A stretch of DNA of 42,155 bases. Origin: a virus. Location of the stretch: the IMG/VR virus record IMGVR_UViG_3300017742_000025, positions 1 to 42,155 of that record. One strand, written 5' to 3'. Position numbers and translations under genes: made by a program. The notes below the pieces were generated by a model that had not been told where the DNA came from, made no database searches, and was given only the letters and a program-made list of their open reading frames with translations. Positions 37,864 to 42,155 of the stretch are shown piece after piece (within the stretch, counting starts at the first letter, position 1; the number at the start of each line of letters is the position of its first letter).

Positions 37864-38673
37864 ATGGCATTCTTTTCACAATTTCCTAAAGTAAATTACG
37901 ACTTCGAGGGCAACGGTAGTTTCCAACGTATATCTGATATATTCAGAAGTGTACGACCACAAGGTAATTTTATTGATAACCCATCAATGTACAAGAAGCA
38001 TCAAATCACTAATGGTGACCGTCCGGACGTATTATCATATAAGTTGTATGGTACATCCATTTATTATTGGACGTTCTTTATTGTTAATGATTTCTTGCAT
38101 GATGGTATTGCCTCATGGCCAATGTCACAAGAAGACCTTCAAGAATATCTCGTACAAAATTATACTGGAACAGTGATAGAAACTCGTCCAACAATTGAAG
38201 AAACAGGCGATGGTTTAATCACAAACTTTCGTGATTCACTCTCAGGCCGTTTTAATATTGGTGAAACAGTTAATGCATCTACATCTTCGGCGAATGGAAT
38301 ATTAGTACGTAAAGATTCTGACTTAAGTCAATTAGTATTAAAAGATGTAAATGGCGGTTCCTTTAAAGGAAACCCTGAGACTCAACTTACAGAATTCGTG
38401 CAAGGTGCAAGTTCGGGCGATAGTGTGGCTACATATAAAGTGTGGGACTACGCTGAAGCTCCTGCTTATTGGTATCTATTAAGTGACCCAGATAAAAATC
38501 CGGTGACAGTTGATACTGTTATTCCTAGCGGAGAGCCACGTAATACTTGTGGTTATGTATCGAATCGAGAGCGCGTAATTGCTCGCAATGATGCTAGGTC
38601 TCAAATCAGAGTAATAGATCCACCTTATATCGAACAGTTTGCAGAAGAATTTGAGGAAATTATAAATGCCTAA
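37864..38673 (+). CDS. 53: gp53-like baseplate wedge protein
   Basis: 269 aa (T4 gp53 is 196). Conserved start: FSQFPKVNYDF, then YKKHQITNGDRPDVLSYKLYGTSIYYWTFFIVNDFLHDGIASWPMS, the part that sits in the baseplate wedge. The middle holds an extra beta domain (ETVNASTSSANGILVRKDSDLSQLVL) not in T4. The C-terminus NRERVIARNDARSQIRVIDPPYIEQFAEEFEEI matches the gp53 end. Overlaps the hub gene by 8 bases. Confidence 0.85.
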   Translation: MAFFSQFPKVNYDFEGNGSFQRISDIFRSVRPQGNFIDNPSMYKKHQITNGDRPDVLSYKLYGTSIYYWTFFIVNDFLHDGIASWPMSQEDLQEYLVQNYTGTVIETRPTIEETGDGLITNFRDSLSGRFNIGETVNASTSSANGILVRKDSDLSQLVLKDVNGGSFKGNPETQLTEFVQGASSGDSVATYKVWDYAEAPAYWYLLSDPDKNPVTVDTVIPSGEPRNTCGYVSNRERVIARNDARSQIRVIDPPYIEQFAEEFEEIINA

Positions 38674-39982
38674 AACAGCCGGCAAAGTGAACGCGGCTGG
38701 CGAAGCAATGACGCCAGATACGTATGAATTGACGTACGTTAAACTTCGTTCTAATAGTGGACAGTCTTTTAATATTACGAATATCGTGACAGAGGTCGTA
38801 GTAAATGAAAGTTTATTTAATGCATCGTTGGAAACCGAACTTGTTCTTTCTGATGCAATTAACTTTTTTGAAACCGCTAAGTTATCTGGTAACGAAAGAA
38901 TCGATATCCGCATTCAACGTCGCGAAACAAGCGGACGTAAGCAACATAGCGTAGAGTGTTATATTGCTAATATCCAAGACCTTTCTAAACCAAAGCCTGG
39001 TGTTCAAGTATATAAATTATCGTGTGTGAGTAAACATGCATATTTTAATACATTTAAGAGGTTGCATAGATCATTTAAAGGTGGCATGGGCGAACTAGTT
39101 CAGAATATATGTGAAAAAGATTTAGACGTTAAACCACATAAAGTTAATACAGACACAAAGGGTATTCTAAAAGGAATCTTTCCTAATATGAAGCCTATTG
39201 ATGCAATTGTTTGGTTATCTCGAAACAGTACTCACAATTCTACTCCATTTTATTTCTATGAGACACTAAAGGATGGGGTGATATTCGAATCTCAAGAAGG
39301 TCTTTATTCCAAGGGTGTATATCGCAGACTTGTACATAAGCCTTTCTATAAAGAAGTTCCAGGTACCGAAGAGAACTTCGCAGATGCATTTTCGAGAATC
39401 ATAAAATTATCTTCAGAGCTTGACACAGGTAAATTTATTGGTATTACGGATGGCGGTTATGCGTCGACTGTAAAAGCCTTAGATATATCTACAAAAGAAT
39501 ATACCAATATTGAGTTCGAATATAAATCAGGCAAAATGAACAAGATGAATTCAAGTAAACCTTTCGCTGATAGTGTAAGGTTCAACGACCAGTCATTGAC
39601 TGAACTTAAGAATAGTAAGGTACATCATATATCATTAAATTCGAATGCGTTTTCTGACTCAGGAGATGCAACTAATTATCATGAACCTATCGCTGAATCG
39701 CTATCACAAAAACAAGCGTACCACGTTAACTTAGGTTACATGGGACAGGATCTTATTATTGCGGGAGACTTTAATATTGCGGTAGGTAAGATACTTCATC
39801 TTGACCTAGGAAAATCATCTGATGCTAAAGTATTAGAAGATGCGGGTAACCGTAAGAATATGATTGATAGATTGCAATCTGGAAGATACTTGATTACTGA
39901 TATTGCACACGTGTTTGCGGAAGATAAGTATACTTTAGATATTGGAGTTCAAAAAGACTCTAGTTCGGTTAACTTGGGATAA
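38666..39982 (+). CDS. 27: gp27-like baseplate hub protein
   Basis: 438 aa, T4 gp27 391. It begins with two beta-barrel-like domains (ELTYVKLRSNSGQSFNITNIVTEVVVNESLFNASLETELVLSDAINFFE, then ERIDIRIQRRETSGRKQHSVECYI), a GT-P-like helical insert (PNMKPIDAIVWLSRNS), and ends with an OB-type tail, the hub fold. It lies between gp53 and the gp5-like spike, as expected for a hub that holds the spike. Identification is by pattern and context. Confidence 0.75.
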   Translation: MPKTAGKVNAAGEAMTPDTYELTYVKLRSNSGQSFNITNIVTEVVVNESLFNASLETELVLSDAINFFETAKLSGNERIDIRIQRRETSGRKQHSVECYIANIQDLSKPKPGVQVYKLSCVSKHAYFNTFKRLHRSFKGGMGELVQNICEKDLDVKPHKVNTDTKGILKGIFPNMKPIDAIVWLSRNSTHNSTPFYFYETLKDGVIFESQEGLYSKGVYRRLVHKPFYKEVPGTEENFADAFSRIIKLSSELDTGKFIGITDGGYASTVKALDISTKEYTNIEFEYKSGKMNKMNSSKPFADSVRFNDQSLTELKNSKVHHISLNSNAFSDSGDATNYHEPIAESLSQKQAYHVNLGYMGQDLIIAGDFNIAVGKILHLDLGKSSDAKVLEDAGNRKNMIDRLQSGRYLITDIAHVFAEDKYTLDIGVQKDSSSVNLG

Positions 39983-39991
39983 GAGAATATT

Positions 39992-41419
39992 ATGAATAGA
40001 TTAGATGACCAGTTTGTTGGAGGCCAGTTTACTTGGTTTACCGGCGTTGTAGAAGATAGGCTAGACCCTAATGAAACCAACAGAGTAAAAGTAAGATGCT
40101 TCGGGTTTCATCCTGAGAATCGAGCGGATGTAGAAACTGAGGATTTGCCATGGGCAACAGTCATGATGCCCACAACTTCTTCAGGCACATCTGGTATTGG
40201 TGATACCCCTCACGGATTAATGGAAGGTTCATGGGTAATAGGATTTTTTAGAGACGGACCTTCTGCGCAAGACCCTATCATATTAGGTTCTATTGCTTCG
40301 GTAAATAGTCCTCGTCCTAAAACTTTAGGATTTACTTCTGATGAATTTCCAAGAGGAGAATACCAGAAAAAATCTGATGTAAACTTTGCTGCAAGAGAAG
40401 AGTTACATACAACTTCAAATCCGTATCAGGCAAGAAAATCAAAAGACAGACCTTCGGTACAAACCGCTGTTCCTGCTAAGGTAACTTCTGTATCTGAAGA
40501 TAAAGCCGATTCGTACTATGCAGAAAAGCCATGGACTGAACTGGACATTTATAATGACCATGTGCCTGAATATCCATACAATAAAGTGTATGAATCTGAG
40601 GGTGGCCACGTAAATGAAATAGATGACACCCCAGGCTTTGAACGCACAATGAGAATGCATTCTAGTGGTACATACGAAGAGATATACAATCGTGGTTCGA
40701 GACAAACTAAAATTGTAGGTGATGATTACGAAATTATTATTCAAGATAAAAATATTCACATCAAAGGTAATATGAATATGACTGTTGATGGTGATCTTCG
40801 TCAAATGGTATATGGTAATTATCATTTGCAAGTAGAGAAAGATATGACAATGAATGTCAAAGGTTCTCTACAACAGATGATTGGTGGTAACCACGAAACC
40901 GAGATTGTACGTAGTAGGTCAACTAATGTAGGTGTTGATGATAATTTAAGTGTTATGAATAACTCTACAACAAATATTATTAATGATAAACTATTAACTG
41001 TATCTAATGATTCTACAATTAACGTTACAAATAATATGGCAACAACCGTTTTAAATGATGCATCGTTTACCAACGCAGGTACATTTAGTCATACATCCTT
41101 AGATGACTATGCACTGAGTGTTAACACTAATAAAATAATCGGTGTTGTTGGTACTCTCGATGAAACAGTTGACGGTAAAGTTACTGAAACATATGGCGAT
41201 GGACAAAAGACAGATATTACTGGTGACTTAGATCTTGATGCATCTGTATCTATGGCCGTAGATTCTCCTACCGGAAGTATTGACTTACCTGCAGGTAATA
41301 TTACGTCAAACGGTATTACGTTACATACTCACACGCATGAAACCACATCAATGGATACTGGTGACGGCGCTAACAGCGGTGAGACAAATGAATCTGCTTC
41401 TCCAACGGCCGACACATAG
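39992..41419 (+). CDS. 5: gp5-like baseplate hub spike, no lysozyme domain
   Basis: 475 aa. N-terminal OB domain FTWFTGVVEDRLDPNETNRVKVRCFGFHPENRADVETEDLPWATVMMP and GDTPHGLMEGSWVIGFFRDGPSAQDPIILGSI is the gp5/VgrG-type hub. The long C-terminal repeat stretch (IHIKGNMNMTVDGDLRQMVYGNYHLQVEKDMTM and on) forms the beta-helix needle. HTHTHET near the end (about residue 440) is an iron/zinc-type tip motif. T4 gp5 has a lysozyme domain between the two; here about 100 residues of low-complexity linker stand in place. Confidence 0.85.
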   Translation: MNRLDDQFVGGQFTWFTGVVEDRLDPNETNRVKVRCFGFHPENRADVETEDLPWATVMMPTTSSGTSGIGDTPHGLMEGSWVIGFFRDGPSAQDPIILGSIASVNSPRPKTLGFTSDEFPRGEYQKKSDVNFAAREELHTTSNPYQARKSKDRPSVQTAVPAKVTSVSEDKADSYYAEKPWTELDIYNDHVPEYPYNKVYESEGGHVNEIDDTPGFERTMRMHSSGTYEEIYNRGSRQTKIVGDDYEIIIQDKNIHIKGNMNMTVDGDLRQMVYGNYHLQVEKDMTMNVKGSLQQMIGGNHETEIVRSRSTNVGVDDNLSVMNNSTTNIINDKLLTVSNDSTINVTNNMATTVLNDASFTNAGTFSHTSLDDYALSVNTNKIIGVVGTLDETVDGKVTETYGDGQKTDITGDLDLDASVSMAVDSPTGSIDLPAGNITSNGITLHTHTHETTSMDTGDGANSGETNESASPTADT

Positions 41420-41429
41420 GAAAAAATAA

Positions 41430-42155
41430 ATGAGTACATGCGGAAAGAATGAAGCACTCGAAGGCCTAAAGTCCAAACAGGGTGAACTAGATGGTTTATT
41501 AAAAGGCGGTAAGGATAATCTTGCCAGCGTAAAATCTAAGCTTACCGATATGAAAGCGGATCTAGCGTCATTTAAACCTGAAATACCAAAGGTTGAGAGT
41601 CTACAGGATAAAGTAAGCGAACTGACTGGTCTCACAAATCCGTTAGAGAAGGTTGCTGCAATCCAGGCCATGAAAGATAAATTTGGTTCTGGGTTTAATG
41701 TGGATGGGTTACTTACAAATCTTGGACTGAATAATCCACTTGGTGCATTAAGCAATCCACTAGATGCCGCACAAAATGCATTAGGCAATCCACTCGATGC
41801 CGCGAACAATGCATTAGGTAATCCACTTGGAGCAGCGCAAAATGCTTTAGGCGGAGCACAAAACGCATTGAATGACCCACTCGGTGCAGCACAAAATGCA
41901 TTAGGTGGTCAAGTAGGTGGAGCAATTGGTGGAGCACAAAACGCATTGAACAATCCACTTGGTGCAGCACAAAATGCCCTCGGGGGTGCAGGCGGAGCAA
42001 TTGATGTATGTGGTGTAGTACCTAATGTTGAAGCAACAGAGGATGGTGAGGTAAAAGAACAACCGGCTGAACCTAAGATTCCAAAGGAACCACCTAAGCC
42101 TGAGCCTCCTACCGAACCTACTTCAGTTGACTCAGAAGAGGCAAATAAGAGCCAT
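41430..42155 (+). CDS. Ala/Leu-rich repeat protein of the baseplate block (3' truncated)
   Basis: ATG at 41430 opens a frame that runs to the window edge (242 codons visible). It starts MSTCGKNEALEGLKSKQGEL, a style I recall for a conserved marine T4-like protein next to gp5, and continues helical (KLTDMKADLASFKPEIPKVESLQDKVSEL). A degenerate repeat of N-P-L-G-A-A-Q-N-A-L-G-G follows, then a Cys-containing block (IDVCGVVPNVE) and a Pro/Glu-rich tail. Possibly a tail-tip or needle-associated protein; function unknown. Confidence 0.75.
   Translation, partial: MSTCGKNEALEGLKSKQGELDGLLKGGKDNLASVKSKLTDMKADLASFKPEIPKVESLQDKVSELTGLTNPLEKVAAIQAMKDKFGSGFNVDGLLTNLGLNNPLGALSNPLDAAQNALGNPLDAANNALGNPLGAAQNALGGAQNALNDPLGAAQNALGGQVGGAIGGAQNALNNPLGAAQNALGGAGGAIDVCGVVPNVEATEDGEVKEQPAEPKIPKEPPKPEPPTEPTSVDSEEANKSH
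41730..41985 (+). repeat. in-frame imperfect tandem repeats, core NPLGAAQNALGG
   Basis: About six imperfect units of 10-12 codons (variants NPLDAAQNALG, NPLDAANNALG, NPLGAAQNALGG, GGAQNALN). DNA copies centre on aatccacttggtgcagcacaa. The unit is amphipathic Ala/Leu-rich with Gly-Pro turns. Long minus-strand frames here are repeat shadows. Confidence 0.85.

Noticed and set aside
41730-41985. CRISPR-like array
   Set aside because: Repeats are in-frame, degenerate, lack unique spacers of constant length, and encode an Ala/Leu-rich protein part.
41713-42000. Long minus-strand frame rich in His/Leu/Arg
   Set aside because: It is the mirror of the in-frame NPLGAAQNALGG repeats and has no start context; a repeat shadow.

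Overview
The window is part of a lytic, T4-superfamily myovirus genome of the marine type (the cyanophage/pelagimyophage-like branch rather than coliphage T4 itself). Evidence: recognisable T4 core proteins (gp32, gp59, gp33, gp26, a gp29-like tape measure, gp4, gp48, gp53, gp27-like hub, gp5-like spike, RNase H, DsbA-like, NrdA/NrdB), perfect T4-style late promoters (TATAAATA), dense packing with ATGA/TAATG overlaps, AT-rich DNA, one tRNA and no integrase or repressor. No photosynthesis genes are present. The host cannot be named from this sequence; a Gram-negative host is implied by a two-component spanin and a lipobox protein.

Layout. 1-3.9 kb: small structural or internal-head candidates, three of which carry T4-prohead-protease-like N-terminal cleavage motifs. 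3.9-5.8 kb: lysis block (i-spanin, overlapping o-spanin, class 3 lipase, small membrane-associated protein). 5.8-10.7 kb: deoxynucleotide block (nrdA, nrdB, glutaredoxin, zinc ribbon) plus a GIY-YIG nuclease and a class II aldolase. 10.7-17.2 kb: replication and repair accessories (RNase H broken by an amber codon, PhoH-like ATPase, PD-(D/E)XK exonuclease) with many small unknowns. 17.2-20.7 kb: HAD phosphatase, 2OG oxygenase, tRNA-Arg(UCU), glycosyltransferase, DsbA-like protein, M15 endolysin. 20.8-24.2 kb: six consecutive exported or membrane proteins behind a late promoter. 24.2-30.2 kb: small early-type genes (metalloprotease, papain-like protein, GNAT, Dam methylase). 30.2-32.1 kb: gp33-gp59-gp32. 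32.1-37.0 kb, minus strand: tail block (gp4, gp2-like, tube protein, gp26, EF-hand protein, tape measure). 37.1-42.2 kb, plus strand: baseplate block (gp48, gp53, gp27-like, gp5-like, repeat protein).

Regulation. Ten host-sigma70-like promoters share TGTACA (two variants), exactly 17 bp, then TATAAT, usually with ACTGTGG just before the -10. They head the nucleotide, replication and takeover operons. TATAAATA late promoters head the endolysin-side, exported and tail operons, and gp33 is the expected coactivator for them. Two terminators with U-tracts isolate the endolysin operon and the convergent gp32/tape-measure junction.

Most notable: (1) a perfect T_TTT_TTT slippery heptamer directly before the stop codon of the gp26 gene, with an open -1 frame continuing 67 residues, placed upstream of the tape measure gene like the lambda G/GT tail-chaperone frameshift; (2) an amber codon inside an otherwise intact RNase H gene; (3) the exported-protein cassette; (4) candidate packaged internal proteins; (5) a cysteine-free gp32; (6) face-to-face late promoters between the two tail operons. 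No gene-free stretch longer than 300 bases exists; all larger gaps hold promoters or terminators.
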